DNA of 64,000 bases from an uncultured bacterium (GCA_949284715.1 CASDWH010000032.1:24125-88124); one strand, 5' to 3'. Counted from the stretch's first letter, positions 35,882 to 44,930 are shown. Made by a program: numbers and translations. The notes: generated from the letters alone by a model not told the origin.

Positions 35882-36015
35882 CCTTAGCAAATGGTTTTTA
35901 CCTTTTTTACCGTATTTTATTGTCAAAGTACAACAAATTTTATTCATTTTCATGTCGTTTAATACCTATTTTCTCTAAATTTCTTATATTAAGACCCGGG
36001 TTTGTATTTTCCGGT
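35882..36015 (-). promoter_or_regulatory. CRISPR leader
   Basis: This is 134 bp of AT-rich DNA between cas2 and the first repeat. On the minus strand a TTGACA (35921-35926) lies about 40 nt before the array and may be the -35 element of the array promoter. The matching -10 (around GGTAAA) is weak. The far half holds the inverted repeat-like element described separately. Confidence 0.65.
35957..35995 (+). ncRNA. Degenerate inverted CRISPR repeat, possible CreR-like guide
   Basis: On the plus strand, opposite to the array, the first 13 nt of the crRNA-sense repeat are intact (GTTTAATACCTAT, 35957-35969). A 6-nt replacement follows, then TAAATTTCT (35976-35984), the Cas12a handle. Next comes TCTTA-TAT-TAAGA (35982-35994), a stem that replaces TCTAC/GTAGA but remains fully paired. 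The 18-30 nt after it (CCGGGTTTGTATTTTCC...) could be a spacer and would run into the cas2 3' end. A weak promoter (TTGTCA 35920-35925, TATTCA 35941-35946) lies upstream. Transcription is not shown. Confidence 0.4.
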
Positions 36016-36291
36016 TTAATTCACTATTATTATATCACTTTCTTCGTGTTTTAAAAAGCCATATTTTGATATTTTACAATTTTCACTTGTTTCTATTATC
36101 AAAACACTATCTTCCTCTTTAAATAATTTTTCAAAATGATTATCTATTTCACTTTTTATTATATCCAGCATGCGTTTGCTGTTTTGTATTTTATATACAG
36201 AAAACTGCATTCTATTTCCATATTTTTGTAAAAATTTGGAAAATTTTGTTCTCAATTTATCATTTGCTATATCATAACTAATTAATATCAC
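36016..36291 (-). CDS. cas2: CRISPR-associated protein Cas2
   Basis: Cas2 is the structural partner of Cas1 in spacer acquisition. The 91-aa protein shows the ferredoxin-like fold start ILISYDIANDKLRTK with the conserved Asp, followed by YGNRMQFSVYKI. The start codon is GTG: GAAGGCGG lies about 8 nt upstream, and the gene overlaps the cas1 3' end by 14 nt. It is the last gene of the operon and faces the leader. Confidence 0.95.
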   Translation of the reverse strand: MILISYDIANDKLRTKFSKFLQKYGNRMQFSVYKIQNSKRMLDIIKSEIDNHFEKLFKEEDSVLIIETSENCKISKYGFLKHEESDIIIVN

Positions 36292-37252
36292 CTTTTAATA
36301 CCGCCTTCGGGAACTTTGTAATATCTTCACCTTTCATAAACCAGCGATAATATTGCTGTATAAAATCAAATATATCGCTCTTATAACTCATTATTTCTGA
36401 CAGAATTTCGCCTATAAAATGACTGCTATCCTTCCAATCCAATTGATACTGTTCTTTATATTTTGTAAACTTATAATCTTTCATTTGCTGTAAGTTTATC
36501 ATTTTTCTTATTTTATAATCTACAATTGGTCTAAAAGGCTCAATTATATCACATACAAGTGATTTACGCTTATAAAATTCTCTATGCAAGTTGCCTTTAT
36601 AAAGGTCAAATCCATATATGTTTAATACCGCTTCTATATAATTGAATAACACAGTATACCCTATGTCTAATAACAGATTGATTTCATCACGCTTAACTCT
36701 CGGTTGACGCCCCTGCCAGTTAAACGGCTCAAACATTCTGTTAAAATATATTTTGGCACTCGTTCCTTCCAGCCCCATTATACCGTAATTATCATACTCG
36801 CTTTTTTCAAGTTTCTCTATTGTTTCATTTAATTTCGCTATCCCTTCTTTTAGTTCTTTTTTACGCAGCTTTTTTAAAAAATCTCGCTGATTTATTATTT
36901 TATTTAAAATTATCCGTTTAGCTATATCATTTGATAAATTTGTACAATATTGTTTTTCGTGCAATAAGAAGTTGCCTTCCAGAGTAAAACTTATTGCTGT
37001 ATACAATTTAAAACTCTGAGTAAACAAAATAATTGAAAATCCAAACTTCTTACTTCGCGATATGATACCACTGCTCAGTGTTATATCACCTACAATAAAC
37101 AGAGCAAACAGATTATAGCAGCTCAGTTGAAATTTAATATTACCATCTTTGTCTTTTATAACAACGTTATCATTTTTAAATGTGATTTTTTCACCCTGGT
37201 GCGTAAAAATAAATATTACTTTTTTCTCTAAAAAATCCGGCTTGGTTAACAT
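36278..37252 (-). CDS. cas1: CRISPR-associated integrase Cas1
   Basis: Cas1 integrates new spacers at the leader end. The 324-aa protein has the expected catalytic set: a Glu in MGLEGTSAKIYF, a His in LHREFYKRKSLVCD, and acidic residues in DIIEPFRPIVD. AGGAG lies 7 nt before the ATG. It overlaps cas4 by 7 nt. The size and gene order are standard for type V-A. Confidence 0.96.
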   Translation of the reverse strand: MLTKPDFLEKKVIFIFTHQGEKITFKNDNVVIKDKDGNIKFQLSCYNLFALFIVGDITLSSGIISRSKKFGFSIILFTQSFKLYTAISFTLEGNFLLHEKQYCTNLSNDIAKRIILNKIINQRDFLKKLRKKELKEGIAKLNETIEKLEKSEYDNYGIMGLEGTSAKIYFNRMFEPFNWQGRQPRVKRDEINLLLDIGYTVLFNYIEAVLNIYGFDLYKGNLHREFYKRKSLVCDIIEPFRPIVDYKIRKMINLQQMKDYKFTKYKEQYQLDWKDSSHFIGEILSEIMSYKSDIFDFIQQYYRWFMKGEDITKFPKAVLKGDIN

Positions 37253-37806
37253 AATAAACTCCTGTCACAACTTGGTTCGTAGATACAATTTTTACATTTC
37301 TCAATATTTACTGCTTTGTATTCTTTCATATCAAATTCCCGAATTTCTTTTATCAAACCCCTAAAAGCTTTATCCATCTCAGGATTATCTTCCGGCAATT
37401 TTATATCATAATTCCGGTTATCTTTTATACTGTGAAATCTCAGTTTTTTAACCTTATATCCCATTTCCATAAGGGCATAATATTGCGCATATAGTTGAAA
37501 AATATATCCGTCATATATTCTTACAATCTTATTTTTCCTTTCTGTTAATACACCCGTTTCTGTATCAAAAGTATCAATTTTCCCCGCAATATTAAATTCT
37601 GAACTAAAAACATTCATACCCTGCAATATGCTTTTTCTGGCAGAATAACTTCTGTTATCAATTGCTTTATGGGCATTTGTTCCTTCAGTCTGGCTTGTCG
37701 ATTGATACAAAGATTTTTCCATTGTCCCGTACAACTTATGAAAATAAATTGATACGGGACAAAAGATAAAATCATTTAAGTATGATATCAATATGGTTTC
37801 TTCCAT
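37246..37806 (-). CDS. cas4: CRISPR-associated nuclease Cas4
   Basis: Cas4 is a RecB-family Fe-S nuclease that trims prespacers and checks the PAM. The 186-aa protein has an N-terminal Cys (FIFCPVSIYFH), a HKAIDNRS region, the RecB-type acidic residues around GKIDTFDTE, QLYAQYYAL with the QxxxY motif, and the C-terminal cluster CKNCIYEPSC. The start codon overlaps the cas12a stop in TAATG, so the genes are coupled. Confidence 0.95.
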   Translation of the reverse strand: MEETILISYLNDFIFCPVSIYFHKLYGTMEKSLYQSTSQTEGTNAHKAIDNRSYSARKSILQGMNVFSSEFNIAGKIDTFDTETGVLTERKNKIVRIYDGYIFQLYAQYYALMEMGYKVKKLRFHSIKDNRNYDIKLPEDNPEMDKAFRGLIKEIREFDMKEYKAVNIEKCKNCIYEPSCDRSLLC

Positions 37807-40800
37807 TATTTAACATCCCGGGTCTGTACATATGCAAGCCAATCAACATTTTTTATAGCATAATCTATTTTCTTCCCTTCTTCTGTCTGTCTGATTCTAT
37901 CAAGTAAAATCAAACCTTTTCTCGCGATATTATATGCGCCGTTTGCGTCAGCATTTTCCGGAAGAGTGCCATTTTGCAGTCTGGAATCATAGAAAAATCC
38001 TTTTTTATTTTTTACAGGAGAAAGAATATAATCCTCTTCACTGCTTGTAACACTATTTCTTAATTGGATAAGGAGTTTAAATAAGATTTTAAATCCGTTA
38101 AAACCATCTTTTTCTTCTACTGCATTAAAGAATTTAGAATCTGCTTTTGTATTAATTTCTTCCTTTATATTGTTATAATTTATTCCATATCTATCAAACA
38201 AACCCTTAAATTCATCTGTCAGATTTACCATAATATTACACCATTCATTATTTAACTTAGGGTTCCTAAATGTTCTTATTCTCTCGCCATAGCTGCATAC
38301 AGTCCATTTCTCACGTTTACCGGATGGCTTACGGCTAAAGTTTCTGTAATCAAAATCAAATTCAAAATACCTTTCCTGATTATTAAATCTTATTGAATCG
38401 AATTTTTGTACAAAATCTTTATCCACACAAGTTAAATCAAATAAATTTACAAACCCTGTAACAGGATCTATTTTACTCGTACACCATGCCGGAATATAGA
38501 ATATTAAACCTTTCTGTTTTGTACTGCTTATTTCTTTACTTGTAAGCTGATATGCGTTCAATACACCGCCTTGCTCAAACTTGTTCTGTAAAGACTTGTC
38601 AACAAGATAGCTTAATTTATCAATTAATTTAGTTTCAAACTTGTCATATACTGATTTTTCGACTTTTTTCCTTAAATTTTTAAATCCGCTGTTTAAATCC
38701 TCCAATACAATAACAGCATTATATTTGAGCATTAATCCTGTAATTTCATACACCACCTGACTCATATACCCTTCTTTTAACTCTTTTATATTCTGAATTG
38801 TACCCCAGGATTTTCTCGCCAGATCTCGTTCCTTTTCCTTTCTATCTAGCAATTCATGATAATTTGTCTTTCCGATTGTATTTAAAGAACGCTGTTCAAT
38901 AATTTCTCCTTTGCTGTTAATTACGCATATATACAGCAAGTGTCTTTCACCTCTGTCTATACCAATTATATTAATATCTCCGGTATGTTTTAGCTCATTA
39001 TTTGCAAAATCATTGAACTTATTTATACCTATGGCTTTAAAATTCAACGATATTGGAACATGAAACTGGAATTTATCCAGAGTATAACGTCTATCCTTGA
39101 TTAAATCATAATCAAATACACTCTGCTTTTTGGGATTATTCGGATTCTTATTATCTATCGGTACATTTTGGGGGTGAGTTATTTTAGATTCTATACTCTT
39201 TTTGCGGTAAAAAACTTCTGCTCCGCCGTTTAACTGGTAAACTACATTTTTTAAATTATCTTCATCAAAAATAGCTTTCCAGTACATCGTGTGCAAATTC
39301 GGAGTGCCTTGGGAATACTTTGAAAAATCTTTGTTATAAATCTGGAATAAATACAATTTCCCTTCTTTAACAAGCTTATTTATATATTCTTCTGATATGT
39401 CAGTAAATGATATTTTATACCCCTGCTGCTCAACCTGTCTATAAAACTGGCTTATATCCTCATATTTTTCTGTATCAGAAAAATTAAAATTAAACTTTGA
39501 CCAATCTTCATGCTTATTTATTGATTGCTTGTAAAAATCTATAAGTTCATGACAAAATTTGATGTCAAAATTTTCTCCTTTTTTATGTAAACCTTTTCTA
39601 TAATTAGATAATAAATCTTCCGAAGGGTTAAACTCATTTATCCTTGCTTTGGAGAAAAACACTTTGGGCAGCATTTTATTTGCCCCGGGAAGTAATTTAT
39701 ACTCTATTTTTTTATAATATGACTGACTTTCTTCCTTTTTATAATTAACAAATATTTTTCTATTATCTTTATTAATTATCCCAAGATAATATTCTCCGTC
39801 TTTAATAAACAGTGTTCCTAAATTTGCTTCTTCTTTATTCAAGTCCCAGCCGTCTAAAAATGTTGGACAATCAAAATTCAATTTAAATTTTTCAATTGAA
39901 TATGGTTTTTTAGTTAAATAATTTCTGGTCTTATTATATACAGATATAATTTCATTTAATACATCATAATTAAGCGAGTTATAAAAATCCAAATCTGTTT
40001 CTGCTGCTTTATCTTTAGGAATAAGGTATTTTACAAACTCTTGCAGATTTTTAACTGCATCAAGAAAGTTTTTAATACATTCTATCGCGGCCGTATCTTG
40101 CAACAGTTGTATTGATGTTTCGTCATACTCTCGCTCCAAAACAGGCAATACTGTTTTATATGACTCATCTATCTTATCAAAAAGCATATTAACCGTATTA
40201 ATTAAATAATCATATATTTTAGAACCATTTCCGCTCTCTGCATCATATTTTTCGATAAGCTCTTCTATTTTATAAATTGAAATCTCTTTTATCTTTTTTA
40301 ATTCCTTTTCTTTATTCTCTGCATACTTATTTGTGCCGTATACAGCTTTCCCGTTGTATGTTTTATCATACTCGCATTCCAGCAAATGATTTATATAGCC
40401 CCATTCTTTGTATACATTCTGGCTGATTCTGGTCAAGGAAGTATCATTATTAAAATAAATTTCTTTTGTATTGTAATCTTTAATATTTTCAAGAACAGTT
40501 TGCAGCGGCCGGCCTTGAAGGAATGTCTTTGCAAACAAATCATAATAATTGTTAATCATTTCTATTAACGACTTATCTGCCGTAAGAATATCAAATTTAA
40601 AGGATACAGATGTTGTATCGCTTAAAATTTGTTTATACAACTGCTTCAATTTTGGAATTTTAATCTTTGTATCCTGAATATACTTATTTACAATTTCATT
40701 AATTCCTTGTAATTTTTTACCTTCTTCTGCTTTCCCTGCTATTACAAGGTTATATTCCTCTATCATACTCTGCGGTAAAACTTGAGAATAATTTTCCACT

Positions 40801-41468
40801 TTAGAAAAATACTTATCACAATCGAGTCCGAGATTTTCCTTAATTAAATTTTTAATATCTGGAATATTTTCTAATATTTTATTAAAAGCTTTAATATTCT
40901 TTAAATATACGGGCAAATTTTCATCAATAAGCCTGTATGCAATAGCCGTATGTTTAGCTTCGTTTAAATACATATTTTTCCTGTTTGTATCAAACCCTGT
41001 AAAGTATGTCGTAAATTTCTCAAACACTTTTAATTCCTCAAGAATTTCTTTATCTTCGGAATTATAGTTCTTAAGATTTTTATTAATCATATCTTTGCCG
41101 AACAGAGTCGAGTATTCCGGGTTTTTAGTAAAAGTTTCTGAAATTATTTTTCTAAGATTATCCTGTATTTTGCTAAATTCTTTTTCTTCCTTATCCGAGA
41201 GATTTTGATAATTAAATAACTCTCCATACCGGACTAAAAGCCGGTTAAAGTTTTCATCTTCAAAATTCTTTAAACACTCTTCTATAAAATATTTGTGATA
41301 TTCATCATAGTATTTTTTCACTTTTTTATATATAAGTGCCTTATTTTCATCATCGCACATTATTCGTTCTTCAAAGTATTTTTTAGTTTCTGCCTGCGGC
41401 ACAAGTTCAAATCTCAATGTTCTAGAAATTTGTGTTAAATTGTGAAACTCATCGAATAATTTTTTCAT
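37806..41468 (-). CDS. cas12a: Type V-A CRISPR effector Cas12a (Cpf1)
   Basis: Cas12a processes its own crRNAs and cuts target DNA with one RuvC site. At 1220 aa it matches the family. RuvC residues are D838 (IGIDRGERH), E923 (VLEDLNSGF) and D1174 (NADANGAYN), close in number to LbCas12a D832, E925 and D1180. The N-terminus (FHNLTQISRTLRFELVPQ) is canonical. The pre-crRNA processing region DLIKDRRYTLDKFQFHVP is conserved. A GTG four codons upstream is rejected because it lies within the GAAAGGTGG ribosome-binding site. Codons are strongly AT-biased relative to neighbouring genes, which is compatible with lateral acquisition. The gene appears intact and active. Confidence 0.98.
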   Translation of the reverse strand: MKKLFDEFHNLTQISRTLRFELVPQAETKKYFEERIMCDDENKALIYKKVKKYYDEYHKYFIEECLKNFEDENFNRLLVRYGELFNYQNLSDKEEKEFSKIQDNLRKIISETFTKNPEYSTLFGKDMINKNLKNYNSEDKEILEELKVFEKFTTYFTGFDTNRKNMYLNEAKHTAIAYRLIDENLPVYLKNIKAFNKILENIPDIKNLIKENLGLDCDKYFSKVENYSQVLPQSMIEEYNLVIAGKAEEGKKLQGINEIVNKYIQDTKIKIPKLKQLYKQILSDTTSVSFKFDILTADKSLIEMINNYYDLFAKTFLQGRPLQTVLENIKDYNTKEIYFNNDTSLTRISQNVYKEWGYINHLLECEYDKTYNGKAVYGTNKYAENKEKELKKIKEISIYKIEELIEKYDAESGNGSKIYDYLINTVNMLFDKIDESYKTVLPVLEREYDETSIQLLQDTAAIECIKNFLDAVKNLQEFVKYLIPKDKAAETDLDFYNSLNYDVLNEIISVYNKTRNYLTKKPYSIEKFKLNFDCPTFLDGWDLNKEEANLGTLFIKDGEYYLGIINKDNRKIFVNYKKEESQSYYKKIEYKLLPGANKMLPKVFFSKARINEFNPSEDLLSNYRKGLHKKGENFDIKFCHELIDFYKQSINKHEDWSKFNFNFSDTEKYEDISQFYRQVEQQGYKISFTDISEEYINKLVKEGKLYLFQIYNKDFSKYSQGTPNLHTMYWKAIFDEDNLKNVVYQLNGGAEVFYRKKSIESKITHPQNVPIDNKNPNNPKKQSVFDYDLIKDRRYTLDKFQFHVPISLNFKAIGINKFNDFANNELKHTGDINIIGIDRGERHLLYICVINSKGEIIEQRSLNTIGKTNYHELLDRKEKERDLARKSWGTIQNIKELKEGYMSQVVYEITGLMLKYNAVIVLEDLNSGFKNLRKKVEKSVYDKFETKLIDKLSYLVDKSLQNKFEQGGVLNAYQLTSKEISSTKQKGLIFYIPAWCTSKIDPVTGFVNLFDLTCVDKDFVQKFDSIRFNNQERYFEFDFDYRNFSRKPSGKREKWTVCSYGERIRTFRNPKLNNEWCNIMVNLTDEFKGLFDRYGINYNNIKEEINTKADSKFFNAVEEKDGFNGFKILFKLLIQLRNSVTSSEEDYILSPVKNKKGFFYDSRLQNGTLPENADANGAYNIARKGLILLDRIRQTEEGKKIDYAIKNVDWLAYVQTRDVK

Positions 41469-41501
41469 GTAATTCCCCACCTTTCTTAATTTGGAAATTA
41501 G

Positions 41502-41530
41502 ATTATATCATATTTAATTATCAGATTCAA
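41502..41530 (-). promoter_or_regulatory. Promoter of the cas12a-cas4-cas1-cas2 operon
   Basis: On the minus strand, TTGAAT (41525-41530) and a perfect TATAAT (41502-41507) are separated by 17 nt. They lie 34 nt upstream of the cas12a start. The quality of the -10 element suggests that cas expression would need a separate repressing mechanism. Confidence 0.7.
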
Positions 41531-41896
41531 AAACTGAAAATTTGGACATATTTTATAATTTTTTGTGTAAAATGTGTTATAATAATAGTATCACCCCGGT
41601 TATTAATAATTTTTATTTTATTCGTATTGCACATTGTCAGTTTAATAATATTTTTAACTCCAGACAAACATCAGCATGCCTCATGCTCTTAAAATATATT
41701 TTACACGCCGGATTATTCACATTTTTTTAACTTAATGGCAAAAATACAAAAAAAATAGGAAATTTTACTATATTATTAAAAAATGTTTACAAATCCACAC
41801 CGCCTGTAGAATCTAAATTTAACAGTAAATCTTTTTTTGCAATAGGGCTAAAACCCAATGATTACGTTAATTAGAAAAACTACATTATCTGTACGG
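41531..41896. other. AT-rich intergenic region between cas12a and rubredoxin
   Basis: This roughly 365-bp stretch holds no coding sequence I can support. Short frames here are low-complexity and hydrophobic, without ribosome-binding sites. The GC-rich spots are CACCCCGGTTATT (near 41592) and ACGCCGGATTATT (near 41704). It marks the outer boundary of the CRISPR-Cas locus. Confidence 0.5.
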
Positions 41897-41925
41897 TTGA
41901 CATGCTCTAATAGAAATTTTATAAT
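41897..41925 (+). promoter_or_regulatory. Consensus sigma-70 promoter of the rubredoxin-nrdDG region
   Basis: TTGACA (41897-41902), 17 nt, then TATAAT (41920-41925): a perfect consensus promoter. AAAGGAG of the rubredoxin gene follows at 41932-41938. Its position rules out the longer in-frame start upstream. Confidence 0.9.
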
Positions 41926-41947
41926 TTTTAGAAAGGAGACATTGCGG

Positions 41948-42094
41948 ATGAATAAAAAATATATTTGTACTGTCTGTCAATATATCTACGATCCAACTGA
42001 GAATGATAATGTATCGTTTGAAGAGTTACCGGAAGACTTTGAATGTCCAATCTGCCATGTTGGCAAGGATATGTTTGAGCCAGTAGAAAATTAA
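41948..42094 (+). CDS. Rubredoxin
   Basis: This is a 48-aa one-electron carrier with a Cys4 iron site: C7-T-V-C10 and C33-P-I-C36, followed by the usual K-x-x-[12 protein letters not shown] is the rubredoxin signature, although the typical 'GVxPGTxW' loop is shortened. Rubredoxins in anaerobes often serve oxygen and peroxide reduction. The ATG follows AAAGGAG by 9 nt and a consensus promoter. The position directly upstream of anaerobic ribonucleotide reductase suggests a joint role in redox supply or oxygen protection (inference). Confidence 0.9.
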   Translation: MNKKYICTVCQYIYDPTENDNVSFEELPEDFECPICHVGKDMFEPVEN

Positions 42095-42133
42095 AATTAA
42101 ATAAGATTTTGGAGAATTAATAAGTTTTGGGAT

Positions 42134-42156
42134 GGGGCAGTTTCAAAAATTGCTCC
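42134..42156 (+). promoter_or_regulatory. Hairpin in the nrdD 5' region
   Basis: GGGGCAGTTT and AAATTGCTCC pair over 10 positions (two G-U) with a 3-nt loop, 17 nt before the nrdD ATG. No T-run follows directly, so it is not a clear terminator. It may stabilise the mRNA or adjust translation. Confidence 0.35.
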
Positions 42157-42172
42157 AGAGAGGATTTTTGAT

Positions 42173-44437
42173 ATGCAAAATAATATAGAACAAGAAAAAG
42201 TAATAGGTATAAGTTCAGCATCCAAATCATTCAAGGGGATGACATCTCCTCTTGCACAAAAAACGGAAGCAGCAAGCGATAATAAAGTAGTAAGTATTCA
42301 ATCAGCATCACTAAATGATGTGGTCGTTATTAAAAAAGACGGCACAAAAGAAGAATACAATGTACAGAAAGTTGTTGCAGCAGTCCAGAAGTCTGCAACA
42401 AGAATGCTTGTCAAATTAACAGATGCAGAAATTAAAACAATATGCGATTACGTTGACGAAAAAGTTATTGCATCAGGACAGAAAGAAGTCCAAATTTCTA
42501 CAATGCATAATATTGTAGAAAGTGTACTTGAACTTGTTAACCCCAAAATTGCAGCAAGCTACAGAAATTACAGAAACTATAAACAAGATTTTGTACAAAT
42601 GCTTGATAAAGTTTATCAAGAAAGCCAGAAAATTATGTACATCGGAGATAAAGAAAATTCAAACTCCGACAGCGCACTCGTTTCAACAAAACGCTCTTTA
42701 ATTTTCAATCAGTTGAACAAAGAATTGTACAAAAAATTCTTCTTAACTGTCGATGATTTGCAGGCAATAAGAGAAGGGTACATTTATATCCACGATATGT
42801 CTGCCAGACGCGATACAATGAACTGTTGTTTATTCGATGTAAAATCTGTTCTTGAAGGCGGATTTGAAATGGGTAACATCTGGTACAACGAACCTAAAAC
42901 TCTTGATGTCGCATTTGATGTAATAGGTGATATAGTAATGGCCGCAGCAAGCCAGCAATACGGCGGTTTTACAGTTCCGGAAGTTGATAAACTGCTTGCG
43001 CCTTATGCACAAAAAACTTATGATAAACAATACAACAGATATATTTGCATGGGATTATCCTTTGAAAAAGCAAGAGAAGAAGCATTAAAAGATGTTCAGA
43101 ACGATTTTGAACAAGGATATCAGGGCTGGGAATACAAGTTTAACACTGTAGCATCAAGCCGCGGTGATTATCCGTTTATTACAATTACTCTTGGGCTTGG
43201 CACCGGTGAATTTGAAAAAATGGCTTCTATGACCATTTTAAGAGTTCACGCTAAAGGTCAAGGTAAAAAAGATAACAAAAAACCGGTCTTATTCCCTAAA
43301 ATCGTATTCTTATACGATAAAGAGTTACACGATGAAGGCAAAGAACTTCACGATGTATTTAACGCAGGTGTTGAATGCTCACAGAAAACAATGTATCCGG
43401 ACTGGTTATCATTGACCGGCGAAGGGTATGTTGCAAGTATGTATAAAAAATACAAACGCGTTGTTTCACCAATGGGCTGCCGGGCATTCTTATCTCCATG
43501 GTTTGAAAGAGGCGGGGCAAAACCGGCTGACGAAGATGATAAACCGGTATTTGTCGGCAGATTTAATATCGGTGCTGTAAGCCTTCACCTTCCGATGATT
43601 TTTGCTAAAGCCAAAAAAGAAAGCAAAGACTTCTTTGAAGTTCTTGATTATTATTTAGAATTAATCAGACAAATTCACTTGAGAACTTATGAATACCTTG
43701 GTGAAATGAGAGCTTCAATTAACCCGCTGGCATACTGTGAAGGCGGATTCTACGGCGGACACTTAAATCATCATGACAAAATTAAACCGTTATTAGAATC
43801 AGCAACAGCCTCATTTGGTATTACAGCACTAAATGAACTTCAAGAATTATACAATGGCAAATCTCTTGTAGAAGACGGGGAGTTTGCTCTTGAAGTTATG
43901 CGTTATATCAATAAAAAAGTTGATGAATATAAAGAAAAAGACCATAAATTATACGCAATCTACGGAACACCGGCAGAAAGCTTATGCGGATTACAGGTAG
44001 AACAATTCCGCAAGAAATTTGGAGTTGTAGAACATGTATCTGATAAAGGCTATGTTTCTAACAGCTTCCACTGCCATGTAAGCGAAGATATTACACCTAT
44101 TCAAAAACAAGACCTTGAAAAACGTTTCTGGGATTTGTTAAACGGCGGAAAAATCCAATATGTTAAATATCCGATTGCTTATAACAAAGAAGCGATAGAA
44201 TCACTTATTCACAGAGCAATGGATATGGGATTTTATGAAGGTGTAAACCTCTCTCTTGCATACTGTGATGACTGCGGCCATCAAGAACTTGCAATGGATG
44301 TTTGTCCTAAATGCGGAAGTACAAACCTCACTAAAATTGAACGTATGAATGGCTATCTTTCATATTCAAGAGTAAAAGGCGATACAAGACTCAATGATGC
44401 TAAAATGGAAGAAATCGCAGACAGGAAGAGCATGTAA
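42173..44437 (+). CDS. nrdD: Anaerobic ribonucleoside-triphosphate reductase
   Basis: NrdD is a glycyl-radical enzyme that makes deoxyribonucleotides without oxygen. The 754-aa protein has an N-terminal ATP-cone (VVIKKDGTKEEYNVQKVVAAV), then the barrel with YIYIHDMSARRDTMNCCLFD. The C-terminal zinc site is CDDCGHQELAMDVCPKC, followed by the glycyl-radical loop ERMNGYL with G727. It needs NrdG for activation. C-ending codons are frequent, which suggests strong expression. The stop overlaps the nrdG start by 1 nt. The first 45 residues before the ATP-cone are polar and unusually long. Confidence 0.96.
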   Translation: MQNNIEQEKVIGISSASKSFKGMTSPLAQKTEAASDNKVVSIQSASLNDVVVIKKDGTKEEYNVQKVVAAVQKSATRMLVKLTDAEIKTICDYVDEKVIASGQKEVQISTMHNIVESVLELVNPKIAASYRNYRNYKQDFVQMLDKVYQESQKIMYIGDKENSNSDSALVSTKRSLIFNQLNKELYKKFFLTVDDLQAIREGYIYIHDMSARRDTMNCCLFDVKSVLEGGFEMGNIWYNEPKTLDVAFDVIGDIVMAAASQQYGGFTVPEVDKLLAPYAQKTYDKQYNRYICMGLSFEKAREEALKDVQNDFEQGYQGWEYKFNTVASSRGDYPFITITLGLGTGEFEKMASMTILRVHAKGQGKKDNKKPVLFPKIVFLYDKELHDEGKELHDVFNAGVECSQKTMYPDWLSLTGEGYVASMYKKYKRVVSPMGCRAFLSPWFERGGAKPADEDDKPVFVGRFNIGAVSLHLPMIFAKAKKESKDFFEVLDYYLELIRQIHLRTYEYLGEMRASINPLAYCEGGFYGGHLNHHDKIKPLLESATASFGITALNELQELYNGKSLVEDGEFALEVMRYINKKVDEYKEKDHKLYAIYGTPAESLCGLQVEQFRKKFGVVEHVSDKGYVSNSFHCHVSEDITPIQKQDLEKRFWDLLNGGKIQYVKYPIAYNKEAIESLIHRAMDMGFYEGVNLSLAYCDDCGHQELAMDVCPKCGSTNLTKIERMNGYLSYSRVKGDTRLNDAKMEEIADRKSM

Positions 44438-44928
44438 TGAATTACCATAATATAACTAAAGATGACATGCTCAACGGCGACGGTCTGCGTGTAGTACTCT
44501 GGGTCAGCGGCTGTACCCATCACTGTCACGAGTGCCACAACCCTGAAACCTGGGACTTAGCAAGCGGAATTCCTTTTGATAAGGAAGCCGAAGATGAACT
44601 ATTTGAAGCCCTTAAGCCTGATCATATTTCCGGAATAACCTTTTCCGGCGGAGATCCGCTCCATCCGATGAACAGAGAAGAAGTTGCACGGCTCATAAAG
44701 AAGTTCAGAAAACTCTACCCGAACAAAACAGCCTGGTTATATACGGGCTATTTATGGGATGATGTTAAGGACTTAGACGGAATATCTGACCTTAATGTTC
44801 TATGCGACGGAGAATTTGTTCTTGACTTGAAGGATGAAAAAGTCCACTGGGTCGGAAGCACAAACCAGAGAGTTATAGATGTTCAAAAGACTCTCGAATC
44901 CGGAGAAATTGTACTTCATAATTCATAA
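44437..44928 (+). CDS. nrdG: Anaerobic ribonucleotide reductase activating protein
   Basis: NrdG is the radical-SAM activase that abstracts hydrogen from the glycine of NrdD. The 163-aa protein has the [4Fe-4S] motif C26-T-H-H-C30-H-E-C33, then the TFSGGDPLHP SAM-binding segment. The start overlaps the nrdD stop in TAATG. A strong terminator follows the gene. Confidence 0.96.
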   Translation: MNYHNITKDDMLNGDGLRVVLWVSGCTHHCHECHNPETWDLASGIPFDKEAEDELFEALKPDHISGITFSGGDPLHPMNREEVARLIKKFRKLYPNKTAWLYTGYLWDDVKDLDGISDLNVLCDGEFVLDLKDEKVHWVGSTNQRVIDVQKTLESGEIVLHNS

Positions 44929-44930
44929 AT

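Noticed and set aside
41469..41480. GTG start four codons upstream of the cas12a ATG
   Set aside because: The GTG is part of the AAAGGTGG ribosome-binding site that serves the ATG at 41468.
41594..41599. Partial match of the CreR-like seed to the cas12a upstream region
   Set aside because: Only about 8 of 11 positions agree and there is no TTTV PAM; kept only as an open question.
41432..41692. 86-aa hydrophobic plus-strand frame over the cas12a 5' end
   Set aside because: It overlaps cas12a and its promoter, is low-complexity and AT-rich, and has no ribosome-binding site.
41858..41947. 30-residue N-terminal extension of rubredoxin
   Set aside because: It spans the consensus promoter and ribosome-binding site; rubredoxins start directly with the short peptide at 41948.
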